Source: Variovorax paradoxus (GTDB lineage: Bacteria > Pseudomonadota > Gammaproteobacteria > Burkholderiales > Burkholderiaceae_C). Taken from it: DNA of 64,000 bases. Every line of letters begins with the position of its first letter. Position 1 is the first letter of the stretch. The notes beneath the pieces are model-generated. The model did no database searches, had not been told where the DNA came from, and saw nothing but the letters and a program-made list of their open reading frames with translations. Below, in pieces: positions 11,150 to 19,881 of the stretch. Position numbers and translations under genes: made by a program. Location of the stretch: positions 3,487,001 to 3,551,000 of the forward strand of contig NZ_CP091716.1 of assembly GCF_022009635.1 (NCBI RefSeq), read 5' to 3'.

Positions 11150-12418
11150 ATGGCATTGATCGTTCACAAATACGGCGGTACGTCGATGGGCTCGACCGAG
11201 CGCATCAAGAATGTCGCCAAGCGCGTCGCCAAGTGGGCGCGCGCAGGCCACCAGATGATCGTGGTTCCGAGTGCCATGAGCGGCGAGACCAACCGCCTGC
11301 TCGGCCTGGCCAAGGAGCTGGCGCCCAGCAAACCCGGCGTGGCCCACAACCGCGAACTCGACATGCTGGCCTCGACCGGCGAGCAGGCGTCTTCGGCGCT
11401 GCTGGCCATCGCGCTGCAGGCAGAGGGCGTCGAGTCGGTCAGCTACGCCGGCTGGCAAGTCTCGGTGCGCACCGACAACTCCTACACCAAGGCCCGCATC
11501 GAAAGCATCGACGATGCGCGCGTGATGGCCGACCTGAACGCGGGCAAGGTGGTGGTCATCACCGGCTTCCAGGGCGTGGACGACGACGGCAACATCACCA
11601 CGCTCGGCCGTGGCGGCAGCGACACTTCGGCCGTGGCCATTGCCGCGGCCATGAAGGCGAACGAGTGCCTGATCTACACCGACGTGGACGGCGTCTACAC
11701 GACCGACCCGCGCGTCGAGCCCGATGCGCGTCGCCTGACGACCGTGAGCTTCGAAGAGATGCTCGAAATGGCGAGCCTGGGCTCCAAGGTCCTGCAAATC
11801 CGCTCGGTGGAATTCGCCGGCAAGTACAAGGTGCCGCTGCGTGTGCTCTCGAGCTTCACGCCGTGGGACATCGACATCAATGAAGAGGCCAAGTCCGGCA
11901 CGCTGATCACTTTCGAGGAAGACGAAAACATGGAACAAGCCGTCGTATCCGGCATCGCATTCAACCGCGACGAAGCCAAGATCTCGGTGCTCGGCGTGCC
12001 CGACAAGCCCGGCATCGCGTATCACATCCTCGGTGCCGTGGCAGACGCCAACATCGAAGTCGACGTGATCATCCAGAACCTGAGCAAGGACGGCAAGACC
12101 GACTTCAGCTTCACCGTGCATCGCAACGAATATGCGAAGACGGTCGACCTGCTGCAGTCGAAGGTGATGCCTTCGCTGGGCGCGACCGAGATCGTCGGCG
12201 ACACCAAGATCTGCAAGGTCAGCATCGTGGGCATCGGCATGCGCAGCCACGTGGGCGTCGCGAGCAAGATGTTCCGCGTGCTGAGCGAAGAGGGCATCAA
12301 CATCCAGATGATCTCGACCAGCGAAATCAAGACCTCTGTCGTGATCGACGAAAAATATATGGAACTTGCAGTGCGCGCACTGCATAAAGCCTTCGATCTG
12401 GATCAACCGAGCGCCTAA
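11150..12418 (+). CDS. lysC: Aspartate kinase
   Basis: Phosphorylates aspartate, the entry step to lysine, methionine and threonine. The 422 residues have the kinase signature KYGGTSM (7-13), the FQGVDDDGNITTLGRGGSD loop, and two C-terminal ACT domains that bind the feedback inhibitors. An in-frame ATG at 11930 (MEQAVVSG), preceded by GAGGAAG, lies where the separate beta subunit of Bacillus and Corynebacterium aspartokinases begins, so an alpha2-beta2 enzyme made from nested starts is likely. It is followed by tRNA-Ser. Confidence 0.96.
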   Translation: MALIVHKYGGTSMGSTERIKNVAKRVAKWARAGHQMIVVPSAMSGETNRLLGLAKELAPSKPGVAHNRELDMLASTGEQASSALLAIALQAEGVESVSYAGWQVSVRTDNSYTKARIESIDDARVMADLNAGKVVVITGFQGVDDDGNITTLGRGGSDTSAVAIAAAMKANECLIYTDVDGVYTTDPRVEPDARRLTTVSFEEMLEMASLGSKVLQIRSVEFAGKYKVPLRVLSSFTPWDIDINEEAKSGTLITFEEDENMEQAVVSGIAFNRDEAKISVLGVPDKPGIAYHILGAVADANIEVDVIIQNLSKDGKTDFSFTVHRNEYAKTVDLLQSKVMPSLGATEIVGDTKICKVSIVGIGMRSHVGVASKMFRVLSEEGINIQMISTSEIKTSVVIDEKYMELAVRALHKAFDLDQPSA

Positions 12419-12445
12419 GTAATGGCATAATCGTGGCTTCTTTCA

Positions 12446-12538
12446 GGAACTGTGACCGAGTGGCCGAAGGTGCTCCCCTGCTAAGGGAGTATGGGGTGTA
12501 GAGCCTCATCGAGGGTTCGAATCCCTCCGGTTCCGCCA
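12446..12538 (+). tRNA. tRNA-Ser (anticodon GCU)
   Basis: This is a complete 93-base cloverleaf with encoded CCA. The acceptor arms GGAACTG and CGGTTCC pair, the discriminator is G, the anticodon stem CTCCC/GGGAG carries the loop CTGCTAA with GCT at 12480-12482, and a long variable arm marks it as serine type. The T-arm is GAGGGTTCGAATCCCTC. It reads AGC and AGU codons. Confidence 0.97.
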
Positions 12539-12542
12539 AACA

Positions 12543-12575
12543 AGCCCAGTAGCTTTCACGCTACTGGGCTTTTTT
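12543..12575 (+). terminator. Strong terminator after tRNA-Ser
   Basis: A perfect 11-bp stem (AGCCCAGTAGC / GCTACTGGGCT) with a 6-base loop is followed by six T. It ends the lysC/tRNA transcript. Confidence 0.95.
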
Positions 12576-12708
12576 GTTTTTTGCAGCTGTGCTGCATCGA
12601 GAGCACTCAAGCGTCGTGCAGTTTCGGGAGCCCGCACAACACCACTCGGTACCGCCCGTGGGCAACGCCCACCGCGAGCGGTGCGACGTTGACCTCCGGC
12701 CGTGCCGC

Positions 12709-14076
12709 TCAGGGCGCGCCGACTGGTGCGATCTTGCGGATGCGATTGCCCAGGGTATCGGCCACATAGATCGTGCCGTCGGCTGCGACTGCCACGCCGG
12801 ACGGTTGGCTGAACGTTGCCGCCGAGCCGATGCCGTTCTGCGAGCCCATCACGCCGGCCTGGCCAGCCACCGTGGACACCACGCCCTGCGGCGTGATCTT
12901 GCGCAGGATGCTGTTGCTCGTGTCGGCTACATAGAGGTTGCCGGCGGTGTCGAAGGCCAGGCCGCCTGGGCGATTGAAGGTTGCACTGAGGGCCTCGCCG
13001 TCCGCGGCGCCTGGTGCTCCCGAGCCCGCGAAAGTCGTGACCACGCGCCCTTTCACCCTGCGGATCCGGTTGTTTTCGCTGTCGGCCACGAAGATGTCGC
13101 CCGCGGCGTCGACCGCGATACCGTAGGGCCGGTAGAACGACGCCGCGCTGCCGGTGCCCTCGGCATAGCCGAACCCGCCGGAGCCGGCCAGCGTCTCAAC
13201 GTCGCCCGCCGGCGTGATCTTGCGGATCAAGGAAGTGTTGAGTTCGGCCAGGTAGAGGTTGCCGGCACCGTCGACCGTCATCGCGATGGGGCCGGTGAAG
13301 CTGGCGGTCGCGGCGTTGCCGTCGACCGAACCAGCCGTATTGGTGCCTAAGAAAGTGGTGACGTCGGCCGCCGGGGTGATCCTGCGAATGCGGTTGCCGG
13401 AGAATTCCGCGGCGTAGAGATCGCCAGAAGGCGCAAGGGCGATGGCGGTCAGTGCGTTGAACGAGGCAACCCCGCCGTTGCCGTTGATCGTCTCGAACTT
13501 GCCGTCGCCCGCAAAGGTGGTGACGTCGCCATTGGCCGTGATCTTGCGCACGCGGTTGCCGGCCACGTCCGACACGATCAGGCCGCCGTTCTTGTCGATG
13601 ACGATGCCGAAGGGGTCGGCAAAAGTCGCCGCAGTGCCTTTGCCGTCAAGCGCGCCGGAGGCGCCGGAGCCGGCGAGTGTCGACACTTGTGGTTTGGCCG
13701 CCGAGCAGGCCACGGCCACGTCGCCGACGTCGGCCGTGACGGTGCCGCTGCCCTTGGTCACTGTGCAGAATTGCCAGAAGGGCTGGGTGCGCACGGTCAC
13801 CGCGTAATTCGATCCCGCTGCGATTGCTGTGGCAAAGCTGAACTTGCCGTCGGCCGTCACCTGAAGGTCGTCGCCCGCGTTGTTCTGCAGCACCAGGCTG
13901 CCGGCCAATCCGGTCACAGTGCCGCCGACCACATACTTTGTGACGACGGGGGGCACTATTGGAAGAAAAGCGCCCCCACCGTTGTTTCCGCCTCCGCCGC
14001 CACAGGACGCCAACAGCGCAATCGCACCGGCAACGGCGCCGCAGCGCCCATAGAAGAAACTTGCTTGAAACGTCAT
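12709..14076 (-). CDS. NHL-repeat lipoprotein (beta-propeller)
   Basis: A 455-residue surface or periplasmic protein. The signal peptide ends in a lipobox LLASC with the lipidated Cys at residue 25, followed by a Gly/Asn linker. Residues of about 45-125 form a beta-rich domain, and the rest holds about six NHL repeats, each with a pattern such as GLAFDTAGNLYVADTSN and then ILRKITP, predicting a six-bladed propeller. The ligand is unknown. It stands alone, without obvious partner genes, between tRNA-Ser and the ileS-containing cluster. The start is chosen from the signal peptide. Confidence 0.85.
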   Translation of the reverse strand: MTFQASFFYGRCGAVAGAIALLASCGGGGGNNGGGAFLPIVPPVVTKYVVGGTVTGLAGSLVLQNNAGDDLQVTADGKFSFATAIAAGSNYAVTVRTQPFWQFCTVTKGSGTVTADVGDVAVACSAAKPQVSTLAGSGASGALDGKGTAATFADPFGIVIDKNGGLIVSDVAGNRVRKITANGDVTTFAGDGKFETINGNGGVASFNALTAIALAPSGDLYAAEFSGNRIRRITPAADVTTFLGTNTAGSVDGNAATASFTGPIAMTVDGAGNLYLAELNTSLIRKITPAGDVETLAGSGGFGYAEGTGSAASFYRPYGIAVDAAGDIFVADSENNRIRRVKGRVVTTFAGSGAPGAADGEALSATFNRPGGLAFDTAGNLYVADTSNSILRKITPQGVVSTVAGQAGVMGSQNGIGSAATFSQPSGVAVAADGTIYVADTLGNRIRKIAPVGAP

Positions 14077-14274
14077 CCTCTGCCCCTTAATAATTTATTG
14101 GCACACAAGAAGCTCCCCTGGAGCCCAAGCTTCCAAGAGAGTTTCTAGTTGTTGATTTTTGTAACAGCGACGTTCCGCGCCTATCCCTGGAATTGGGTAT
14201 TTCTGATATTTCTAGGGGACTGAAAGGCCGGCTCAGACGGCTTCATCTTCAGGATGGAAGCATTGGCGTGCGCC

Positions 14275-17055
14275 TCAGGCGTCGTTCAACTCCAGGAGGC
14301 CGGACAACACCGTCCGGCACCGCCCGCAAAGCATCTTCTGCTCGGCGTCATCCGTCACCGTGGCGTCGTGCCGCCAGCATCTCATGCAGCGCAGCGACGA
14401 GGTGCGCCTGACCTTGACCTCGACGGCATCGCTCTCTTTGAGCGCCACGTCGGCCACCATGAAGATCGACGGCAGTTCCGAGCCCAGCAGCGCAAGCGAT
14501 TCGACGATTCCCACAGGCGCTTCGATGACGATGCTCGCCTCGCTCGATCGGCCGATGGCGCCTGACGAGCGAATGTCTTCTATCGCCTTCATCACGTTGG
14601 GCCGAAGCAGCCTCACCTGCCGCCAGAACTCCGAAACCTTCGAGTCGTCGATGCGAGGCGGCATGGCCTCGTCCCAGATGTGGACGAACACGCTGTCTTC
14701 CTGCGACTTGAACAGCACAGCCCAGGCTTCTTCCGCGGTGAAGCTGAGGATCGGCGCCGTCAGAAGCAGCAGGTTCTTCAAGATGGCGTGCAGCGCGGTC
14801 TGCGCGGAGCGTCTTTCGCGGCTGTCGCGCGCGCTGGCGTACAGCCGGTCTTTCAGCACGTCGAGGTAGAACCCGCCAAGCTCGTCCGCGCAGTAGCCGT
14901 GCAGCAGCCGCGTCACGGCGACGAAGTCGTACTCCCGGTAGCTTTTGCGGCATTGCTCGGCAAGCTCGCGGCAGCGAAGCATCGCGTACTGGTCGACGCT
15001 CTCGAGATCCTGCGCGCGCATGCAGTCGGCGGTCGCATCGAAGTCCGACACGTTCAGCAGCAGGAAGCGGATTGTGTTGCGGATGCGCCGGTACATCTCG
15101 ACGACGCGGTCCAGGATTTCCTCCGACACCGAGATGTCCGTCGAGTAGTCGGTGCTCGCGATCCACAGGCGGATGATGTCGGCGCCCCGCGTGCTGGCCA
15201 CCTGCTGAGGGCTGACGGTGTTGCCCAGCGACTTGCTCATCTTCTTGCCGTCACCGTCGACGGCGAAGCCATGCGTCAGCACTGCCTTGAACGGCGCGCG
15301 TGCATCGGCCGCGCAACCGGTCATGAGCGACGAGCCGAACCAGCCGCGATGCTGGTCGGAGCCTTCCAGATACAGGTCCGCGGGATAGCCGTGCGCGTCG
15401 GGGCGACGGGCGTCGCGGTACACGGTGGCATGAATGGAGCCGGAGTCGAACCACACGTCCAGGGTGTCCGAGAGCTTTTCGTATTCGGCCTCGTCAACGC
15501 CCAGGTCGGCGGGCTTCAGGCGCGTCCAGGCAGAGATGCCTTCGCGCTCGATGCGCAGCGCCACTTCCTCGACGAGGCGCGCGGTCTGCGGATGCAGCGA
15601 CTTGTCGCTGCGCCTCACGAAAAAGGGCAACGGAACGCCCCATGTCCGCTGCCGCGAAACGCACCAGTCGGGCCGGCCGTCGATCATCGCTTCCATGCGC
15701 GAGCGGCCCGACGCGGGGTAGAACGGCACGTCCCTGATCGCTTCGCGCGCGGTCTCGCGCAGCGTGCGTGTGTCGCCTGTCGCCCGGCGGTCCATGCCGA
15801 TGAACCACTGCGTCGTCGAGCGAAACAGAATCGGCGTCTTGTGGCGCCAGCAGTGCGGGTACGAGTGCTCGATGCGCTCCTGTTTGAGCAGCGAGCCGTC
15901 GGCCTGCAGCATGTCGAGAATCAGCTTGCTGCCCTCCTCGAGCCCCATGCCGCCGACCATCGGCAGCCCGGCCACGAAGCGCCCGGCACCGTCGATCACG
16001 TTCTCGCCGCCAATGCCCAGGCTGCGGCACAGCTCGAAGTCTTCGGCGCCGTGCGCAGGTGCCAGGTGGACCAGCCCTGTGCCGGTGTCCAGCGAAACGA
16101 AGTCGGCCGCCACCAGAGGCACTTCGGTGTCCAGCAAAGGGTGCTTCAGCCGCAGGCCGACGAGGTCGAGGCCGGGCGCGACTGCGCAGAGTTCGTGATC
16201 AATGCCGAGCCCTGCGAGCAGCTTCCCGCCGGTTTCCGCCGCCATGACCAGCATGCCGTTCGGCGTGTCGTACAGCCCGTAGCTGGCTCGAGGATCGAGG
16301 CCCACCGCCACGTTGCCCGGCAGCGTCCACGGCGTCGTGGTCCAGATCGTCAACCGGGCCTGTTTGCCCGGCATGGGCTGGCACTTGAAGCGCGAGGCGA
16401 AATCGACCGCGTCCAGCGCCAGCAGGCCGACATAAGCGGTCGTCGAGCGCTTGGGCGCGTATTCGAGCTCGGCCTCGGCCAATGCCGACTGGCAATCGAC
16501 GCACCAGTTGACCGGCTTCTGCCCGCGAAACAGCAGGCCGCGCTGGCGGATGCGGTCGAGAAAGCGGATCTCGTTGGCTTCGGTCTCGAAGTCCATGGTG
16601 CGAAAGGCCCTGTCCCAGTCGCCCAGGAGGCCCAGCCGCAGAAAGTCTTTCTTCTGGCTCTGCGTCTGCTGCAAGGCGTAATCGCGGCACAGCTGCTGCA
16701 CCTGTTCCGTCGGCAGGCCCCGGCCATTCGTCTGCTCGATGCGGTGTTCGATGGGCATGCCGTGGCAGTCCCAGCCGGGAATCCATTGCGAATCGAAGCC
16801 GTCGAAGAAGCGGCTCTTGAACACCATGTCCTTGAGCACCTTGTTCACCGCGTGCCCGATGTGGATGTCGCCGTTCGCATAGGGCGGCCCGTCGTGCAGG
16901 ATGAAAGGAGGGCGTCCGGCCGCCGCGGCGCGCATGCGTTCGTAGACGCGCTGCTCGGCCCATCGCTTGACCAGTTCGGGTTCGCGCGTGGGCAGGTCGC
17001 CCTTCATCGGGAACGGTGTCTTCAATAGGTTCAGGGTGTCTTTCAGGTCGGGCAT
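14275..17055 (-). CDS. ileS: Isoleucyl-tRNA synthetase, probably a second resistance copy
   Basis: A complete 926-residue class I synthetase. HIGH is at 65-68, [10 protein letters not shown] at about 605, the CP1 editing domain lies between them ([13 protein letters not shown] region), and two CxxC pairs near the C-terminus (CMRC, CGRC) form the bacterial zinc finger. The enzyme is thus of bacterial type, not the eukaryote-like mupirocin-resistant type. It does not lie next to ribF or lspA, where the housekeeping gene normally sits, but is the last gene of a biosynthetic-looking cluster. Its start overlaps the M20 gene end by 13 bases. I infer self-resistance; the frame extending further upstream is only the shadow of the M20 gene. 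Confidence 0.93.
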   Translation of the reverse strand: MPDLKDTLNLLKTPFPMKGDLPTREPELVKRWAEQRVYERMRAAAAGRPPFILHDGPPYANGDIHIGHAVNKVLKDMVFKSRFFDGFDSQWIPGWDCHGMPIEHRIEQTNGRGLPTEQVQQLCRDYALQQTQSQKKDFLRLGLLGDWDRAFRTMDFETEANEIRFLDRIRQRGLLFRGQKPVNWCVDCQSALAEAELEYAPKRSTTAYVGLLALDAVDFASRFKCQPMPGKQARLTIWTTTPWTLPGNVAVGLDPRASYGLYDTPNGMLVMAAETGGKLLAGLGIDHELCAVAPGLDLVGLRLKHPLLDTEVPLVAADFVSLDTGTGLVHLAPAHGAEDFELCRSLGIGGENVIDGAGRFVAGLPMVGGMGLEEGSKLILDMLQADGSLLKQERIEHSYPHCWRHKTPILFRSTTQWFIGMDRRATGDTRTLRETAREAIRDVPFYPASGRSRMEAMIDGRPDWCVSRQRTWGVPLPFFVRRSDKSLHPQTARLVEEVALRIEREGISAWTRLKPADLGVDEAEYEKLSDTLDVWFDSGSIHATVYRDARRPDAHGYPADLYLEGSDQHRGWFGSSLMTGCAADARAPFKAVLTHGFAVDGDGKKMSKSLGNTVSPQQVASTRGADIIRLWIASTDYSTDISVSEEILDRVVEMYRRIRNTIRFLLLNVSDFDATADCMRAQDLESVDQYAMLRCRELAEQCRKSYREYDFVAVTRLLHGYCADELGGFYLDVLKDRLYASARDSRERRSAQTALHAILKNLLLLTAPILSFTAEEAWAVLFKSQEDSVFVHIWDEAMPPRIDDSKVSEFWRQVRLLRPNVMKAIEDIRSSGAIGRSSEASIVIEAPVGIVESLALLGSELPSIFMVADVALKESDAVEVKVRRTSSLRCMRCWRHDATVTDDAEQKMLCGRCRTVLSGLLELNDA

Positions 17056-18197
17056 CGGGTCTTTTCTTTGGAAGTGGTGGGAGCGAAAGCGGTGGTGGGC
17101 GCCATTGCCCATGCGCCGGCCGACTGCATGAAGCGATCGGCGGCCTGCAGCTGCGTGGCGCAGATCCATTCGTCCGGCTGGTGCGCCTGCGCGATCGAGC
17201 CGGGGCCGCACACCACTGTCGGAATGCCTACCTGCTGGAAGAAGCCCGCCTCGGTGCCGAAGGGCAGATCGGCCTCGGGCCAGAGCGCGCCGAGTTCGCG
17301 CGCGACCGAGACAGCCATGTCGTTGTTTCGGCTCGAAAGCGCAGGAACCCCCGCGACCTGGAAGGCCTCGACCGTGACGCCGGTGGGCAGGTCGGCGAGC
17401 GCGCCCCGGACCGCATCGCGCACCAGCTCCGCCGCCGTCTCGTCCTGCGGGCGAAACTCCCACAGCACTTCGCAGCAGCCCGGCACGATGTTGATCGCCG
17501 TGCCGCCGTCGATGCGGCCGATGTTGAGCGTGGCCCCGCCGCCCCGCGAGGCAAGGCTGCGGCGCAGCCCCGCGAGGCAAGTGACGAGATAGGCGGCGGG
17601 CTCGATCGCGCTGGCGCCGAGCGACGGATCGCTCGAATGCGCGGGCAGGCCGCTGAAGAGCGCGCGATGCCCGAAGAAGCCCCGGTGCCTGACGCCGATC
17701 CGCATCTCGGTCGGCTCGCCGATGATGGCCAGGGCCGGTGCTTCCACCTGGGTCTTCAGCCGGTTCACCAGGCGCGGCACACCGAGGCAGCCGATCTCTT
17801 CGTCGTAGGAGAACGCAAGATGAATGGGCCGGCTCAATGCGCGTTGCTGCCACGACGGCACCGCGGACAGGCAGGCGGCGATGAACCCCTTCATGTCGGC
17901 CGCGCCGCGCCCGTGGAATCGGCCGTCGCGCTCGACCAGCGTGAACGGGTTGGCGCTCCAGTTCTGGTCGGTGACCGGCACGACATCGCTGTGCCCCGAC
18001 AGCACCATGCCGCCGGCGGTGTCGGGGCCGATGGTGGCGAGCAGGTTCGCCTTGCGCTTGTCCTCGCTGTGCACGAGCTGCACCTTCGCCCGATGCGCCG
18101 CGAGATAGTCGGCCACCCAGTGGATCAGCTCGAGGTTCGAACGGTGCGAGGTCGTGTCGAAGGCCACCAGGGTCCGCAGGATGTCGACGGTCGTCAT
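17043..18197 (-). CDS. M20-family amidohydrolase, ArgE/acetylornithine deacetylase-like
   Basis: A 384-residue zinc hydrolase of the ArgE/DapE type. Metal-binding residues are seen in GHSD (68-71), GAADMKG (D101) and DEEIG (about 132-136). ArgE removes the acetyl group from N-acetylornithine, but the enzyme's place between a Rieske gene and ileS points to a pathway-specific amide, such as an N-acyl group or a peptide protecting group on the product. It is translationally coupled to ileS by overlap. It is preceded by a 279-bp stretch with only very small reading frames. Confidence 0.88.
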   Translation of the reverse strand: MTTVDILRTLVAFDTTSHRSNLELIHWVADYLAAHRAKVQLVHSEDKRKANLLATIGPDTAGGMVLSGHSDVVPVTDQNWSANPFTLVERDGRFHGRGAADMKGFIAACLSAVPSWQQRALSRPIHLAFSYDEEIGCLGVPRLVNRLKTQVEAPALAIIGEPTEMRIGVRHRGFFGHRALFSGLPAHSSDPSLGASAIEPAAYLVTCLAGLRRSLASRGGGATLNIGRIDGGTAINIVPGCCEVLWEFRPQDETAAELVRDAVRGALADLPTGVTVEAFQVAGVPALSSRNNDMAVSVARELGALWPEADLPFGTEAGFFQQVGIPTVVCGPGSIAQAHQPDEWICATQLQAADRFMQSAGAWAMAPTTAFAPTTSKEKTRCPT

Positions 18198-18248
18198 GCG
18201 GCGCCCCTTGCCCGACGGGATTCGGAAAAAAGGACAGTCATCTTGTCT

Positions 18249-18401
18249 CTATGGAATTTGTTGGGAAGCAAACGGACAGAAAAAAGCTAGAAACAACAGA
18301 AGGCGGTGCAGATATAGCAATAGAGGAACGGGACGCACATCGAGCGCCGCGTCATCGAGGAGCAGGACCTCAGGGCTGGATTGGCGAAGTGTTTGCGTCA
18401 T
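18249..18401 (-). CDS. Candidate small peptide, 50 codons, possibly frameshifted precursor
   Basis: The reading frame starts at an ATG with AAGG seven bases upstream, between the Rieske and M20 genes on the same strand. Its first 24 residues (MTQTLRQSSP, EVLLLDDAAL, DVRP) use codons with GC-rich third positions and look like a leader. After that the frame turns Leu-rich and uses CTA several times, a codon expected to be rare in this genome, while the +1 frame becomes coding-like and Cys-rich. Removing one base from the CCC run at 18330-18332 would join the two as a 37-residue peptide ending FLYCYICTAFCCF. It could be a modified-peptide precursor, a leader peptide or chance. Confidence 0.35.
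   Translation of the reverse strand: MTQTLRQSSPEVLLLDDAALDVRPVPLLLYLHRLLLFLAFFCPFASQQIP
18287..18355 (-). CDS. Candidate Cys-rich mini-ORF (22 codons) in the alternative frame
   Basis: It reads MTRRSM, CVPFLYCYIC, TAFCCF and then a stop. Five of the 22 residues are Cys and the third codon positions are mostly G or C, which fits the genome better than the overlapping frame does. A possible GAGG lies about 12 bases upstream of the ATG. It may be the core of a frameshifted precursor rather than a separate gene. Confidence 0.3.
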   Translation of the reverse strand: MTRRSMCVPFLYCYICTAFCCF

Positions 18402-18476
18402 GTGATTGCCTTGCTGTGTGATGCAGCATGACAGGGGGAGACGCAGCGATATTGGTGAAAATTTCGAGTGCGGCGG

Positions 18477-19118
18477 CTAGATGCATTCGCCGTCGAGCTG
18501 CATGCTGAGGCCCATCGCGTGGAACAGCTTCTGGTACTCGTTCAGCGCGATTTTTCGAAGCGCAAAGTGGTTGTCTGAAAAATCGAGTTTTTCCACGTCC
18601 ATGAAAACTTCGTTCTGAAGTTTGATCGGCGATGCAAATCCGCTCTGCAAGACTTCCGAGGTTTCGTGCCGAACGACGGGGATCTTCGGCTCGCCGCCGG
18701 GCATCAGGCATGTCCAGATAAGGCCGTGGCGCTCGACCACCGGAAACATCGAAATCCTCAGGCACTCCGGCGTCTTCAATGCAAGTTTTTCGGGCGCCTT
18801 GCGGCATTGGCCATTGGGGCCGAAGCGCAGCCCGTGGTACGCGCAGACCAGTTCGTCGCCCTCGATGCGCCCCGTGGTCAGCGGCAGCCCGCGGTGCGGA
18901 CACATGTCGCGTCCGACGCGAACTCCATCGCGCATGCGGTAGACGGCCAGACGCACGTCCAGCAGGACCCGTTGCACCGGCTTCGGCAGCACAGCGTCGG
19001 CACGCGCGACCGGAAACCACTGCGCGGCGAGCACCGGCCAGTCGTCGTCGGAGAAGCTGCAGTTCGCCGGCCGGAATCCTTCAGGCAGCGCGCCGGTGGT
19101 CATCGCTTCGCTCGGCAT
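18477..19118 (-). CDS. Short Rieske [2Fe-2S] protein
   Basis: A 213-residue protein whose N-terminal part carries a full Rieske cluster motif, C73-x-H75 (CPHRG) and C92-x2-H95 (CAYHG), with the context seen in ring-hydroxylating oxygenase and vanillate O-demethylase alpha subunits. Those have about 350-450 residues with a C-terminal mononuclear iron domain; here only about 70 residues follow the Rieske fold, and no 2-His-1-carboxylate iron site is evident. It may be an electron-transfer protein for the di-iron oxidase of the cluster, or a shortened oxygenase. An alternative start is Met6. It lies 13 bp after the AlaX gene. Confidence 0.8.
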   Translation of the reverse strand: MPSEAMTTGALPEGFRPANCSFSDDDWPVLAAQWFPVARADAVLPKPVQRVLLDVRLAVYRMRDGVRVGRDMCPHRGLPLTTGRIEGDELVCAYHGLRFGPNGQCRKAPEKLALKTPECLRISMFPVVERHGLIWTCLMPGGEPKIPVVRHETSEVLQSGFASPIKLQNEVFMDVEKLDFSDNHFALRKIALNEYQKLFHAMGLSMQLDGECI

Positions 19119-19131
19119 GTTCGGCCCGACG

Positions 19132-19857
19132 CTACTTGACCAGGCCGATCCGGATCCTCCGGTTGTGCTGGCCCTTGTTCTCGATCTTCAGGATGCGCAG
19201 CGGTGCCGACTGCGAGGTCTTCGAGAGGTGGGTTCCGCCGCAGGCCTGCCGGTCCAGCCCCACGATCTCGATGATGCGCGTGCTGCCGTCGGCTTGGCTC
19301 GGCGGCGCGACCGAGCGGCTGCGCAGCACGCCGGGTTCGCGCGCGAGCGACGCCGCGTCGAGGTACACCGCGTTCACCTGCAGCCCGTCGGAGATCAGCG
19401 TGTTGAGTTCCGGCTCGAGCTTGCGCAGTTCGTTGTTGTCGGCCGCGGGCAGGTCGAAGTCGATGCGGGCGGTGCCGTCGGCCGCCATCTGCACGCCGGT
19501 GACCAGCGAGCCCTCGAAGCGCTGATAGACCAGCGCATTGAGGATGTGCAGGCCCGTATGCAGCTGGCTCATCATGAAGCGGAACTCCGGGTCCACGCTC
19601 GCGACGATCTTCTCGCCGGGAACGGCGGCCGCTTCGGTTTCGTCGAAGCAATGCCAGGCGTTGCCGCCTTCCATTTCGACGTGGCTGATCCTGAGCTCGC
19701 CGCCGTTCCACCGCAGCGTGCCGCGATCCGCCAATTGCCCGCCGCCGCCCGGATAGAAATACGAACGGTCGAGAAGAACGGCATTCGCGCGGCGCGCTAT
19801 GACGTTGGCTTCGAACTGGAGGCAATCGGGCTCGGTGTGGCAAAGATAAGTTGACAT
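19132..19857 (-). CDS. AlaX-type alanyl-tRNA editing domain protein
   Basis: A 241-residue free-standing homologue of the AlaRS editing domain. The zinc ligands are H100 and H104 (HTGLH) and C206 and H210 (CGGTH), and the N-terminal FYPGGGGQLADRG strand is typical. AlaX proteins deacylate wrongly charged tRNA, classically Ser-tRNA-Ala. A strong GAGGA precedes the ATG. In this cluster it may clear tRNA charged with the cluster's own amino-acid product, complementing the extra ileS; that is inference. Confidence 0.9.
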   Translation of the reverse strand: MSTYLCHTEPDCLQFEANVIARRANAVLLDRSYFYPGGGGQLADRGTLRWNGGELRISHVEMEGGNAWHCFDETEAAAVPGEKIVASVDPEFRFMMSQLHTGLHILNALVYQRFEGSLVTGVQMAADGTARIDFDLPAADNNELRKLEPELNTLISDGLQVNAVYLDAASLAREPGVLRSRSVAPPSQADGSTRIIEIVGLDRQACGGTHLSKTSQSAPLRILKIENKGQHNRRIRIGLVK

Positions 19858-19881
19858 GAATTCCTCGGATTTGCGGGACGC

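Noticed and set aside
17043..17066. T-box or other leader controlling ileS
   Set aside because: The ileS start overlaps the previous gene, leaving no room for a leader RNA.
14275..17853. A single 1192-residue reading frame covering ileS plus upstream sequence
   Set aside because: The first 266 residues are the out-of-frame shadow of the M20 gene and have no relation to synthetases; the conserved IleRS start is at 17055.
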